From: Rosellinia necatrix
Taxonomy: Eukaryota; Ascomycota; Sordariomycetes; Xylariales; Xylariaceae
DNA length: 64,000 nucleotides
Direction: 5' to 3'
Assembly: GCA_021209875.1 (NCBI GenBank)
Contig: JAGYVD010000003.1
Location: 1,488,001-1,552,000 of the forward strand
The position numbers and the translations under genes were made by a program. Shown here one piece after another: positions 41,887 to 57,118 of this stretch. The notes below the pieces were generated by a model, which did not search any database, was not told the origin of the DNA, and saw only the letters and a program-made list of their open reading frames with translations. The stretch's first letter is position 1, and each line of letters begins with the position of its first letter.

Positions 41887-44800
41887 ATATTAAATATTTA
41901 ATAATTATAATATTATAATTAGTTGTTTTTAAACTTTAATTAATATTATATTTAAATAGTAATAATTATATATTTTAAACATGATTATTATTAGTTTGAT
42001 TTTTTAAAAGCTTATATTAAATTTTTAATATTATTTAATTATATTTTTATTTTATTTCTAATTTTAAAATTTAATTTTGTTTTAAAATATATATATAAAT
42101 ATAAAATTATAAAACAGCTCATAATATTTATTAGTTTAATTATAAAACAATTTATATATATTTATTCTGTTATTAATTTATTTAATAATTACTAGTATAT
42201 TAAAGCATAAAACTAATTTAAAATCTTTAATAATTAAAAATTTAAAATACTTTTAATAGTTGAAAATTTAATTTTAAAGCTTATAAAAACAGAAGAAATC
42301 TTTAGCTTTAATATAGTTTAACTTAAATTATTAGTTTTAAAATAATATAAAAAACGTTATTTTTGCTAATAAAACTTAAGTTTATTAAGCTAGCATTTTT
42401 TAATTTATATAAAAATTAAAAACTAAAACTATAAATATTAAACATTTTATATTAAAAAAAATATAGTTTAAAATAAGTTTAATAATAAGTTTAAATTAAA
42501 CAATAATAAAAATTATAAGTTTATATTTTAAACCTGTTTAAAAACAATATAAAATTAATAAAAATTTAATAAAAATTTAAAATTATTATTTAATTTAAAG
42601 CTAAAAAACGATATTTAATAATTATAATAGTTTTTAATTTTTTTAAAAAGAAAGAAAAATTTAAAAACTATAACGCTAAAAATATAAATAAATTATTATA
42701 GTAGTAGTAATTTAAATTATGAAATTAAAAATTAAAATTTAAACTAAATAATCAAGCTTTTAAATTATTTATTTTAGTTATAAATTTTTATAAAATTAAT
42801 ATACTAAATTAAAAAATAATATAATTAAAACAGAAAAACATTCTAAAAATATTAAAGCAATAAAAATAGTTAATTAATGAATACGTTAATTAAATAATAT
42901 TAAAATACTAGCTAATATAAGGACTTTAGCTTTTAAAACATTTTATTATATTGTTAATTAGTTATTTAAAGCTGTATTAAACAAAGCTAAATATGCAGCA
43001 ACACCGCTTGATTAACTTTAATATTTTAATTATTTAATTATAGCTATACTAGCATTAAAACTATTATTTAAATTATTTATTTTAATACTTTTAATAAAAC
43101 TAGCATAAGCTTTAATAATATTAATATTTATTATTTTTATAATCTGCTTTAAAACATAAGCTATATATTTATTAATAAAAGCTTTACTTATTAAAATAAT
43201 ATAATAACATATAAAACTTTTATTTTATATTAGTTTAAATATAACGTATTTATAATATTTTTATTATAATATTTTTAAAACTATAATATTTAGCAAATAA
43301 TAAAAACTTATTAAAACTATTTTTATAAATAATAATTTTAATAATTTAAAGAACTTAAATATAAATAATAACAAAAGAAATAACAAAAACCTTTAAAAAA
43401 CATTTTAACTAAAAAGTTAAAATAGCAAAAATAATTATAAATATAAACAAAAAATAATTAAAAGAAAATATTAAATATTTAATAGTTTTGCTTTTTATTA
43501 TATAATATTTATATAAAACGGGCTAATATTAGCTAGTTTAATTTAAATAAAAAAATAAAAACAATATAAAATAATAGCTCATAAAAATAAGCTTATTTTT
43601 ATTAATATATTCTGTTTTATAAAAAAGTTAATTTATTTTTAAAAATTTAAAAATAATAAAACAAATTATTTAAGAAATTTTAAATATGTTTTAAATATTA
43701 TTAAAAAACTAGCAGTTTTATAATAAAATAATAAACTAACTATTAATAAATAACTTAAGCTTAAAACGTAAAATTAAACGTTATTTTAAATAAAATAACT
43801 ATTAAATTTAATATATAACCTGCTGTAGCAATAAAACGTTTTATTTAAATTAAATTATTATTAAAAATATTATATAATAAAATACGGCTTTTATTATATT
43901 TATATAAAAAAACTAAAATATATTTAAATTATAAAAACTTTAAATATTAATAATAAAAATTAATATAATATAATAATTATAATATAAACTAATATAAAGT
44001 TTAAAATTAAATAATATTTTTAATGTTTAATATAAAAATATTTTAGCTAAATATATAATTTAAATCATTAAAACAAAGCTTTTTTAATAGCAGCAGCAAA
44101 AATAAATATTTATAAATTAAAAAAATAATTAAAACTATAATAAAAAGTTTAACAATTAAAAAATAAGTGTTAAAAAATATAAATTAAAACAAAAATAAAA
44201 AAGTAATATAATAAAAACAAATTAAAAGCTGTAAGCTTAAATAAAAAAAAAATAATAAAAAAAACAGCTAAAATAAACGTAAAATAAATATAATCGCTAT
44301 TAAAAAAACGCGTTAATACAGCTAAATTAAACTTGTTAATATTAAATATAATATTATTTTATATTTTATTTAGCTTTAAATTAAATAATAATAAAACGTT
44401 TATTATAATTAATTATAGTTAATTATATAAATATTATAATTAAATATTTAATTTAATATATAACTAATGTTAATATATTATACGTTATATTAAACGGTTA
44501 ATTAATTATATTTAAAACGTATTATTTTTAATTAAATATCTTTATAAGCGATATAAAATATTATTTATATTATATAATATATTAATTTAATATTTATATA
44601 TATATAATTATTTTAATATTATATTAAAATACTATATAAAATTTTTTTTTTCGGCATAACTAATTAGAAATATAATAACAAAAAAACTATAAATTTTAAA
44701 AAAAACAAACTAATTATGCCGACAATTTAAAAATATTTAATAAGTTATATAACTTTAAAAAATAAAAGCAAAAACAATAATTTTTATATTTTAAAATTAT

Positions 44801-47800
44801 TATTAAAAATCTATAAATAATAAAAATATTATTATAAGCTTAAATAAAAGTTATATTTGCTTAATAATAATAAAACAATTATTAAATAAATTTAAACATA
44901 TTTTTAAAAATAAACAGGCCAGATTTAAAAAATAAAAATAATTAAATTAAATATAAACAAAAGCTATATTAAAATTTTATATATTAAGCAATAAGGATTA
45001 TAAATCTTTATAATTATTAAATTTTATAAATATAGCTTTAATTATATAAAAAATAATATTAAAATGTTATTAAAAACAACTTTTAAATATTTATAAAATA
45101 TTAATTAATTATAATATAAACGCAGTTATTTTTGCTAATATTAAAAATTTTAAAAGTTTTTTAAATATTTTTAAAGCAAACTTATACGTTTATAAAATAA
45201 CTTTAGCATAAAAGTTATTTTAACGCTTAAAACATTAATACTAGCACTAATTAAATATAAACTATTATTTAAAAATAAAAATTTTATATTTAAATTATTA
45301 TAAAAAATAATATAGTAGTTTTAATAAAGTTTATAACTTTTTAAACGTTATAATTATTAATTTATTTTTAAAACTAAAGCTATAGTTAAAAACATTTAAA
45401 TAAATATAATTTAAAAACAACTATATTAAAAATTAAGTATTAAAAATATATAAAAAATCTTTAAAAGTTATAATAATAGCTGCAAGCTTAACAGCAGCTA
45501 AAGCTATAAATATAACTAATATATTATTAATTAATACCGGCTTATTATTTAACACGTTTTTAAACATTTTACTAGCTATTAATTTTAATAGTTTTATATT
45601 TATAAATAAAATATATATTTTTAATCAATTTAAATTATTAAATATATATTTATTAACAGACTTTATATAAATAAATTTTATTATTACAGCTATTGTTTTT
45701 AATATGTATTAAAAACGCGACGCAATTTAAAAGCTGGACCTAACCGTAATAAAAACTAAGATAATCGCTAGAATAATTAACGCGTTAAAACAACATAGTA
45801 TTTTTTTAGCAGGTTTTTTTTTTTAATAAAGTTTTTAATATAGCTAACGCAACTAGTATAGCAGATATAACCGATATAATTTATATAACAGAAATAGTTG
45901 CAGTAAAAATAAACAAATAATTAAATAAAGTATTAAAGCTTAAAATTAAAAAAGTCCTGTTAATACTAAGTATAAAAAGCTTAATAAAAAAATAAAATTA
46001 AAGCTTTAAATAAACAGTTTATTTATATAAAAAAACATTATAACATTAAAAATCTTTAAGTTATTAAATAAAATATTTAATATTTAAAAAACTAAAATAT
46101 TATTAATATATTAAAAAAACAAATAAAACTTTTTTAATAAATAATTAATAATAAACAAAACTAAATTTTTAATTATATGTTTTTAGCGTATATAATTAAG
46201 AAATAATTAATATAATATTTAACAAGCTTTATAAACAAAATAAAATAAAATAAATAAACGGTTTTTATTTATTTATATATTTAACTTTATTATATAGCTT
46301 ATATATAAAAAAACTATATTTATATTTAATAGTTAATTTAAAAGTTTTAAATAAAGTTGCTATTTTAAACAATTATTTATTATTGTTATAATTTATAGTA
46401 ATTGCGTTAATTAAAAAAAAATATTTAATTATAATAAACGCGACCGTATTTTTTATTAATTTATAGTTTATTTTAATTATTAAAACCGATTTATAATAAT
46501 AAGTTTTAAAAACTAAAATAATTAATAATAGTTTTTATAAGATTTTATAATACGTTTATATATATTTAATGTTTTATAAATAAATTCTTTTGCTTGTATA
46601 AATATTATTATAACGCTTTTATTAATAATATTATTATTTTTTAAATATTAAAACAGACGATTTAGTTTATTTATGCAATATTTTTATAGTGTTTAATAAA
46701 AAACTTTTTTATTTTTAAAAAACTTTTATTATATTTTTTTATAAAACTATTAAGCTTTTAAATAAACGGTTTAAATATATTAACAACAGAAAAACAGCTA
46801 ACAGTATTTAAAAACTTTAAGTTTTTAAATTAATTAAAAGCTTTAAAGCAATATTTAAAAAATATAAGATTTTTTTATATATTATTGCTATATTATATTA
46901 AAGTTATAAAACATTTATAAAAACATAAAATAAAATTGTTTAATAAAAATATAAAACAAAATAATATAAAGCTAATAATTATAACAAGCGTTAAATATAT
47001 TATTAATTTATATATTTTAAACTAACTATAGCTTAAATAAAATTATTTCAAACTTTTAAAACTTAATCTGTTTATATATTATATTTTATAAAAATATTAT
47101 ATATATAAATAAAGAAGTTATTAAAAAAACTTTAACATAATATTATTTTATATTAAAAATAAATATATATAAATACCGGGATTAATAATTTTAAATATCT
47201 AAGTATTATTAATAATATTTTTAAGTTGTAATATATTATAACTAAAAATAAAATATAAATTTTTAAATTAAAAATAGCTGGCATAGTTTAACTATATTAA
47301 TGCTTACAAACTATAATTAAAGCTTTAATTAACTTAATAGTTTTTTACTAATTATTTAATAACAAAAATATATTAAACTAAACTAAGCTTAATAATAAAT
47401 TTATAAACTATATAAATAAACGTTTAATTAACGCGTTTATATACCTGTTATAATATAAATTATATATATATAATATATTAAATAAACTAAACTTTATTTC
47501 AAATATACTTAGTTAATTAAAAATATTACAGATTTAATAAATATTAAAAAAATTAGTTTAAATAAATAAAAACTAATATTAAACAACGTATAAATAATAT
47601 ATTTAAAACTAGTAATAAAAAAAACAGTAAAATCTAAAATTATAATAAACTATAACAAAAATCTTAAATATTAAAAAGTTCTAAAAACAATCTATAAAAG
47701 CAATAAAAACGTTATAAATTTTTTAAGCTTAAATACTTTTTATAATTATAAATAATTTATTATATAACATTAACTAAAAATAAATATAAATTATATATAT

Positions 47801-47816
47801 TTAAAAAATAAATAAG
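41887..47816 (+). mobile_element. Older gypsy-type retrotransposon relic (plus orientation), RIP-degraded
   Basis: Continues the repeat interrupted at 35,249. The plus strand is A-rich. Around 46,618-46,641 translation gives FINNIIIF, the RIP form of a gypsy reverse-transcriptase YIDDIIIFS active site, with preceding and following codons of matching family character (for example FYKI before it, and LLNKRFKYIN after it). Less than 1.2 kb separates this from the next LTR, so most RNase H and integrase sequence seems missing. No open frame remains. Confidence 0.6.
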
Positions 47817-48063
47817 TGTTGCACCAGTCACAAATAAGAAGTCAAGGCTTCAGCAATAAGTGATGTATTGTACGAAAATCTACAGATGAAAAAGGAAAGA
47901 GTAAGTGGGAGGAATTAGCCCACTAGAATTCTGGCTAAGTGCAGGTGTGTGTGGGGTGGGTCCAGTCTGTGCGCTACAGCTGGTCTGTGCGCACCAGTTG
48001 GCAACAGGTGTACGGATGTCCCGCGCGTGCCGCGCATGCTACAGGAAGGACCAGTCATTCGTA
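47817..48063 (-). repeat. LTR C, lone and weakly RIPped relative of LTRs A/B
   Basis: Begins TGTTGCACCAGTCACAAATA and matches A/B through AATTAGCCCACTAGAATTCT and GGCTAAGTGCAGGTGTGT, then diverges (GTGCGCTACAGCTGGTCTGT). It keeps normal GC content. No partner LTR of the same subtype and no clear target duplication are visible, so it is a solo or truncated LTR. Confidence 0.75.
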
Positions 48064-49025
48064 TCTTTAATTTAATATATTTTATATTAGCTTATTAATT
48101 ATTTTATTTTTATTAGTATAAAAATAAAAAATATTATAACAGCAGTTAAATTTAATTTTATATTATATTTTAAACTATTTAAATTATTTATTATTTATAT
48201 ATTATTATGTTTAATTATTAATATATTAAATTAATCTTTAATTTTTTAAACTTTAATTATTTTATTATTAAATATTTAATAACTATGATATTATAAATAA
48301 TTATTTTTTAAACTTTAATTATTATTATATTAAAATAATAATAATTATATATTTTAAATATAATTATTATTAGTTTTTTTTAAAAAAGTTTATATTAAGT
48401 TTTTAATAAATATATTGGTTTTAATATTATTTAATTATATTTTTATTTTATTTTTAATTTTTAATTGAGTTTTATTATAAAATATATATATAAATTTAAA
48501 TTTATAAAACAGCTAACAATATTTATTACTTTAATTATAAAACAATTTGTATATATTGATCTTATTATTTTTTATTTCTTTAATTATTATTAATATATTA
48601 GAACATAAAACTAGCATAGAATTTTTATTATATAAAAGATTTATAATAATCTAAATTATTAAAAATTTAATTTTAAAATTTATAAAAACAGAAAATATTT
48701 TTAGCTTTAATATAGTTTAATTTAAACTTTTAGTTTTAAAAATAATATAAAGAAAACATTATTTTCTATTAATAAAACTTAAGTTTATTAAGCTAATATT
48801 TTTTTTAATACATAGAAAAATTAAAAACTAAAACTATATAGATTAAATGTTTTATATTAAAGAAAAATATAGTTTAAAATAAATTTAATCATAAGTTTAA
48901 ATCAAATAAGAATAAAAAGTTATAGATTTATATTTTAAACTTTTCTGAAAAATAATATAAAATTAATAAAAATTTCATAAAAAATTTAAAATTATTATTT
49001 AATTTAAAGCTAAAAAAAATAATAT
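48064..49025. repeat. Second, uninterrupted copy of the older repeat segment
   Basis: 48,064-48,265 matches 35,040-35,249, and 48,265-49,025 matches 41,887 to about 42,660. It shows the pre-insertion state of the target of the nested element. Confidence 0.8.
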
Positions 49026-49450
49026 TGATAGAGTCCCCGAAGGGGCCCATATCAATCGAGCCAACAGCTCGTGTATTATTAGATTAGATAGGTTGCACAG
49101 GCTACGGCTGGCAACAGGTGGCCCACGGCCACCCCTGCAGGGGTTAATTCTAGACTTACTAGAATTCCCCACCTAGCAGAGGAATTAATAGAAGTGATAA
49201 GTCTGGTCAGGGGTATGAAGCTGTAAATAGCTGTATTTACAGTATACTGGTCTGTATTATGGTGTTGTATGTGTGTTGGTGATAAAGATGGTGGAATTCT
49301 AGGTGCAGTCCTAGAATTCGCCCTACTAGTACAGGTAAGTGGGTGGGCCTAGCCTAAGTGGGCTAGCCCAGGTGGCCTGGGCCACCTTATCTAATCTTAC
49401 AGTGGGGCAACTGGTGGTGCCAAGCCTGGCACCCCTTGCTTACTCTAACA
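49026..49450. repeat. GC-rich LTR-like island (425 bp), probably a solo or terminal LTR of another family
   Basis: Starts TGATAGAGTCC and ends CTTACTCTAACA, with TG...CA termini and a near-perfect terminal inverted repeat (TGATAGAGT / ACTCTAACA), a form common for Ty1/copia-type LTRs. It contains short palindromic segments (CCCCGAAGGGG, GGTGGCCTGGGCCACC) and no RIP signature although both flanks are RIPped. Flanking bases do not form a target duplication, so the flanks have probably been rearranged. Confidence 0.6.
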
Positions 49451-50034
49451 AAAAGTTATTAAATTTTCAAAAACATTATATTTTTTTTATTTTAATAAAA
49501 TATTTTTAATTTTATATAACAGCAATTTTATTTAAGTTTATTTTAATTTTTTTTTTATAATAAATTTTAAATATTTAGTTTTAATAGTATGAAATTTATA
49601 TTTTTTTTAAGTCTGTTTATAACCCTGTGTTTTATGGTTTGCATAGAACTTTTTTTATATATATTTAATATATTTTTATATTATTAGAATAAATTAATAT
49701 ATTATTAATATAAACATTATAAAAATTGTTTAAATATTATCTTAACATGCTGTTTATATATTTTTAAAAAATAGCCTGGCTGTTTGATAATTTACAACAT
49801 ACTATTTTATATTTAAATAATTTATATTTAGTTTTAAATGTTATAAAAGTTTTATTTTTTAACATAAATAAATATAATAAAACGTTTTTTAAATATTGAT
49901 TTTTATTGAAGTTTTATCTTTTATTATATATGCTAACGTTTTATTTATTAAAAATAACAAATTTTAATTTTTAATAGTTTATATAAAATTTAAAACTTTC
50001 ATTTAATTTTCTATATTACTAACAGGGCATACCG
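49451..50034 (-). mobile_element. Truncated gypsy reverse-transcriptase fragment (minus)
   Basis: Aligns by eye over its whole length with about 60,910-61,520 of the chromodomain gypsy element (same order of words: AGTCTGTTTATAA, TTAGAATAAATTA, TAGCCTGGCTGTTT, ATGCTAACGTTTTATTTATT), but is more strongly A/T-converted. It is cut on the left by the GC-rich LTR island and on the right by the element starting at 50,051. Confidence 0.75.
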
Positions 50035-50050
50035 CGCAGTATAAATAACA

Positions 50051-50267
50051 TGTTAATACGTGCCAACAGGGGAGTTGCTTATATAAGCGCTGTAGCCCCA
50101 CCTGTAGCGTGGCAAAGCTACGCATTTTATTATTTAAGACTAACTTTAATAAGTAGGCTTTAGCTTATATATTTAGTTAGATCTACAAGTTAAATTAAAA
50201 CAGTTAGATTTTTATTTTTTATAATATATTTTTTAATTTTTTTATAGTGGATTTTTTAAATTAATCC
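50051..50267 (+). repeat. LTR D (left LTR of the 50-57 kb element)
   Basis: Starts TGTTAATACGTGCCAACAGG. The core GTAGCGTGGCAAAGCTACGC is shared with 57,119-57,336. The outer (left) third keeps GC-rich sequence and the inner (right) part is A/T-converted. The right boundary is approximate. Confidence 0.75.
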
Positions 50268-53200
50268 TTTTATAACGTTTTTTTATAAAAATTAAATTAA
50301 ACTAAACTATTTTATTTGTTTATTTTAATAAAAACAAGATTATTTTTATGTGATAGATTTTGCGATTTATAAAAAACATTTGTATTATTTTAATTAAGCA
50401 AGCTAAAGCTACAGCTTATTTTTTTTGTATTATATATTTTTATCAAAGCTAAAAACTATTTTAACCGGCGATCTGTATTAAAATTTAAAAAGTTGTTTAA
50501 ATATTAATTAAAACGTCGGAAAAGATTTTATAAAAATATAGTTATAACAGCTGTAAGCTTAATATTATATTTTTATATTTTAATTAGTAATAGCGTAAAC
50601 GTTGTAAATATTTATTTTAGCTGTTAAACATAAAATATTTATTTTATTATTTTATTTTATATTATAGTTTATTATATGAATTTATTAAGCTTGTTTATAA
50701 TTATAAACAAAAAATAAACTTATATTTAAAATAATGCTTTAAAATAAAAACAGCTGAATTTTACATTAAATAAAAAATATAAAAATTCCTAAATATTTGA
50801 AATGTAAACTAAAAATTAAATAACTATTAAAAATAATAAGTTAAAAAGCAGAAGTTAATAATATTTTTTTAAAAAAGCAGGAAAAAAAACGAAATCTTTT
50901 TTAAACACTAGGCTTTTATTAATATATAATTTTTTAATTTTTTTTATAAAGCAGCAAGCAAACAAAAACTATAAAAAAATATAAACTATAATAGTTAATA
51001 TAACTAAAATAATAAAATAAAGCTTAAACTTAAAAAATAAAACTATGCGGCTATTAGTTATAAACAAAAATATAATAAAAAAAATAACATATATAATAAA
51101 AAGCTAGCAATAAAAAATATTTATTTAATTTAATATTTTTATAATTTAATTATTATTAAATTAAACATTTATAAGCTAATTTATATTAAGATAACTATTA
51201 ACCGTTTTAAATAAAATATAAAAAAAAAAGAAAACCGGCTTATTAGCAGATTTAAATTTATTAAAAAGTTTACCAAATTTAAATTACAAAAACAATAAAA
51301 TAAACGATTAGTTTTAATATAATTAAAAATAAATAAATATTATACAAATTTAAATTATAAACGTTTATAATAAAAATATTAAACTATAAAAAAATCTGTA
51401 GTTTTAATTTTTTTATAATAATTTTAACGATTTAAACGTAGTAATAAAAAAAGATAATATTTATAAATATTTATTTTTTATTAATTGTTTATTTTGTTTT
51501 AAAAACGAAAAACACGTTATAAAACAAAAAATAAATTTTATTATTATTTTAAACATTTTTATGAAACCTGCAGTTTTATAATAAAATAATAAACTAAGCT
51601 TAATTATTTAAACTAAGCTATATTATAAAAATATTAACTATATTATTATAGCTATATAATGACATTTTATCATAAAAATAAATATTATAACTTAAAAGTT
51701 TAAAATAATTATTTAATTTTATAAAATATACATTAAAATTTATATATATTATTATAATATATATAAAAACAGCTAAAATATATATAAGCTATAAAGATTT
51801 TAAGTATTAATAATAGCAACTAGCGCAAAATAATAGCATAAATTTATAATAATATAAAACTCAAAATTAAATAATTTTAAAACTATTAATTTAAAACTAA
51901 AAAATAAAAAATATATGTTTAAAATTAAAAAATTTAAAGTAATTTATAAAAGTTAGGTAAAAAATTATTAATAAACAAAAAATGCAGCATATTTAACGCG
52001 ATTTATAACTTTTAATATTTTAAAATATATAAATAAAACAAGATTTCTTTTAAAAAAATCGCTATTTCTTATAAAATTAATTAAAAAACAGCTTATATCA
52101 CGGGTTTAAAAAATAATACTAAAAAAACAATAATAAAAATAAATAATGTTATAATACTTGTAAATATAATTATAACTATAATTATAACAATTAATACAAC
52201 TATGATTAAAAAACAATTGTTTATTTACTTTTTTTTTAAACGTAAAACAAAAACTTTTGTAAAAATCGTAATAAAAAACTAAAAGTTATAAAATAATAAT
52301 TAACGCAACTAAAATAATAATTATAATACTAGCAATCGTAACTTTAAAAATTATAGCAACTAAAATAATAAAGTTTATTTTTTAAAAAAGCTGACAATAA
52401 TTAGTTAGATTATTACTTATTAAAAACAAAAAAACAATAATATATTTAAAATATTATATTAATTAGTTATAAACTTAATATGCTATTAATGTTATAAAAA
52501 GTTTACTACTGCTAACAAGAAAATTTAATATTTATATAAATGCAGACTTAATATTTAATTTAAAAAACTTAGTATAAAATTACTACTTGATTTAAAAAAA
52601 TAAATATATAAATATTATATAGTATTAATATTATTACGTAATTCTTTTTTAAATATTTATAATATTATAAACAAGCTAAAAAGAATATTATTAAAAATAT
52701 AACATTCTATTTAAATTTACAAAACACCTGCTAAAAAAGCAGATATAGTTAACTACTTATAAAATATTAAAAACATTAAAAATATTAAAAACGTTTTAAA
52801 TACAATATAAAAACAACAGAAAATTTATATATTATATATAGTTATAATTTAAAACGGAGAACTTAAAAATAAATAATAAAAGAAAAATATGCGATAATTT
52901 AGTTATAAATATAATATATATTAGCTAAGCATTTTTAAATATTTTAAAACATATAATAAAAAAATAATAAAAACTTTTTTTGAAAATCGGGCTAAAACTA
53001 ATAAAACTTAAAAAATAAGCTGAATTTTCTTTTATTTATAAAAAAACTAACAATAAAAAAAAACTAATAAAATAAAAATTTTATAAAAAAAAGTAAGTAG
53101 TAAGAGAGCTAAAACTCAGCCTGTTTTTAAGAAGCAATTTTTTTTTGTTAAACAATTATTAATTATAAAACTAATATAATTTAATTTCCGGTTTTAAATA

Positions 53201-56200
53201 AATTTTAAATAAAATTTAATCTTAAAACATAAAAGCATAAGTATATAAAAAAAAAATAAACAAAAAAAAAAATTAACTTTAAAGCAGAAAAAAAAGCTTA
53301 TATAGCTGTTAAATATAAAGCTTTATTAATAAACCGTAATTTTAGCTTTTTAGCATTAGAAATTATTTTTATAGCTATAAATACAACTATTAACGCGAAA
53401 ATACCGCGTGTAATATTTATAATAAACGCGTTAAAAAAACATGTTATAATAGCTAAAAAAACTAAAATAAAAATAATATAAAAAAACAAAAACTAAAGTT
53501 ATTTTATAATAACATTTAAAAAAGCTTTAATAATACTAGCTGTTATAGCTATAGTTGTTAATACAATTAATAATATAAACAGATTTTTGATAATATTTTT
53601 AATATTATAAAAAAAGCTTTTTAAATATTTAATTAAATAAAAATATTTATATATATAAATATTTGATTTAAAATAACTTTAGTAATTATCACAGTAGCAA
53701 TTAACAACGTATTTTTTAAAACATAATAATATTAAATAAAATTGTTAATATTATATAAATATAACCGGCTATATTTTTATTTAAAACGTGATTTATAAAC
53801 ATAATAAAAAACATTATAAATTTTATAAAACTAAAAGAAATCTTTGTTAATTTTAAATATTATACGCTTTAAAATTTTTAAAATTTTATTTATATTAAAA
53901 ATTAAACAACTTATAAATATATTAAAATCATTATATTTAAAAATATATATATATACGCCGGGCAAGCGTTATTAATAAAAAAATTTAAAAAAAAAACAAA
54001 ACAATATAATATATAAGAAAACAAAAAAACTATTAATATATTAATTAAATAACTGCTAGAAACTTTTTTTATAAAAAAATAACAAAATTAAAAAACAAGC
54101 TTATAAGTTATATATACTTTTTAGTTATAAAACATAGATTTTTTAATAAATTTTATAACGACCTGTATAAAAAAAACGTATAAAATAAGTTAATAAATTA
54201 ATTTTATTTATATATTTTATATTTATAGCCTGGTAATTAATCCTAAGCAAAATAAAACTTTTAAGCATTATAGTATAAAAAGCTAAATAATTATTGATTT
54301 AAAAACTTAAATAAAATAGTAATGCTAGATAATTATTTATTATTACTATACGCAAAAGTTATAAAACTTTTAAAAAAATATTTTATAATAGTAATTAATA
54401 TAAGTATTTTTTTATTAGTTTTAATATATTTAAACTTTAAAAACCGATTTACTATTATTAGCTTAAAAAAATAAAAGAATATTATATAATAATAATAAGC
54501 TTTTATAATTTGTTAATATATATGCAGCATTATATAAACAATTCTTTAAAGCATATAAAAAATACTACAGAGCTTTTATAAATAATATAATAATATTCTC
54601 TTATATAATAAAACAATATAAAAAATATTTAAAAACTATATTTTAATTATTTAAAACTAATATATAATTATATTATAAATAAAATCTTTTATAAAATATT
54701 TTTAATAAACTTATTTAAATTTAAAGTAAATATATTTAAAATAATAATATTAAAAGTTATATAGCAGCAATTTATAACTTAGTTTTTTAAATTAACTAAA
54801 AGCTTTTAAGCAATATATAAAAACAATAGGATTTTTATATAGCTTGATCTTATATTATATAAAACTAATTAAATTTTTATAGAAAAAAACAGTTTTACTA
54901 GCAAAAAATAAACAGACTAGTTGTATTAAAACAAAAAACCTTAGCAAATATAAAAACTATATAAAATTTCAATATTATAAACTAAGATTTTCAAAAATAA
55001 TATTTCTTAAAGCTGTATAAAATGCTATATATAAAAAAACTACGCTATTTTATTATAACTTTTATAAAAGCTATTTTATAAATTAATAAATTAATATAAA
55101 AAATTTAAAAGAATAAGATTTTGTTTAAAGCTTAAATATATATAAAAACTAAAAATATTATATTTAATATAGAGATTTAACTAGTAATATATTTAAATAA
55201 ATTATTAATAAATATAAAAATAAATTATAAGCTTTTAAAACTAAAAATAATATGTTTAGTATAAACAGCTAAAAACTATATATTATAATATAATTAAATA
55301 AAAACTTGTAATAGTACTAATTAATTATTTAGCTATTAAAAGCATTGTTTAATATATTATATTAAAAACTGCAGCTATAAAACATGTTAACTAAAAATTA
55401 ATGAATTAATTTATTTAGTTATTATAATATAAACTATATATATTATTTGTTAAAAAAACTTAATTATGTTTTAAACGCGTTTAATAATGTGTAGATAATA
55501 TTAAATATATAAAAAACAAACAGAAAACTAATAAAAATAAATCATAAATTAATATTAAACATAATATAAAAAAAAGCAAAAGCCGCGTTTTATATATTTA
55601 TATTAAAAGCAGTAATAAATAAAACAATAAAAAATAAATTTATAACAGCATATATAAACTAAAAATATATATAAGTATTAAAAAACTTTAAAACATGCAA
55701 AAAAAAATAATAATAAAAACGTTATAATTTATTTTGAACCTAGACATTTGTTTAATATTATAGCAGATAAACTAAAATATAATATATACATAAATATAAA
55801 ACGCTTATATGTTTTAATCAAAATAATTAAAAAAATATTAAAGCAAGTATATAATAATAAATAATATTGCAGCGCTTAATATATAATATAAACGCTAAAA
55901 CTATTTATTATAGCTAATAAAATATAAATAATAAAAGGTTATATTAAATATTACAATATATATAATTTAAACTAACCTAACAAGTAATTTTAATAAAAAA
56001 TTAAAATTATTTAAACTTAAACACTTTTTATTTATATATATTATAAATATAGATTTTATTTAAGTTTTATTAAAGGTTAAAGTTAAAAATATATTTTAAT
56101 AATTAAACAAAAGAAAGCTGTATTTCAAAACGTAAAATACAATAATAATTATATTTTATTTTATATTAAAATATATTTTATTAATTTTAAATATATAAAA

Positions 56201-57118
56201 TATACAGCAGAAAATAAAATATTTAAAAACTTTAAATATTAAACTAATAATAATAATTATATATCATTGTTAAATAAACAGCTTATTTAAACATAAAATT
56301 AAATAGTTAAAATAATAATATAATATTATATGTTTAAAAAACTAAAAATAAAATAAAACTTATATAATGCATATAATAAAACTATGCATTTTATTTTTTA
56401 TAAACAAGGGTTTAAATTTAAATTATTTAATATATTAAAAACGTTAATAAACTTTAAAAAAATAAGAAATTTATTAATATATGCTTTTTTGCAAATATGT
56501 TTATAAAAATATGTATTTTATAATAAGCTTTATTTAAGCTGCTATAAAATAAAACTATAATATAAAACGTTGTTTATTAAAATTTAAAAAAAAGATTTTT
56601 TATATTTATATAAAAATATTATTTATTTAGCCAACTGTTTTAAAAATATTTATAATAAAAATTTAAACTTTCAATAATTAAATGATAAATTAAAAACTTC
56701 GCTTATATATTAAATCTTTTTAAAAATTTTTATTTTTACTTAATTATTTTTATTATATCTTTAGATGCAACTTTAAAAAAACATAATCTGTTTAAACGTT
56801 AAGTTTTATTTTTTAGTTTTATAAAAACTAAATAAAACTTTAGCAAAAAAAATATTTATAAGGTTAAAATTATCTTAAAATATCAGCTTAACTATAGATA
56901 AAACAGTTTCAACTATTTTATTAAATAAAAAAAATAAAGTTATAAATTTAATTAATAAATAACAGAAAAACAATTATAATATATTAAAAAACTTATTAAA
57001 AAATGTTAAAACTAGCACAGCTTATAACTAAAAATAAAAAATAGCTTAAAAAAATGTTTTTGTAAAAACAAGTAATAAAATTGCTAAAGTTAGCAAAAGC
57101 TTAAAATTTAACGCAGCA

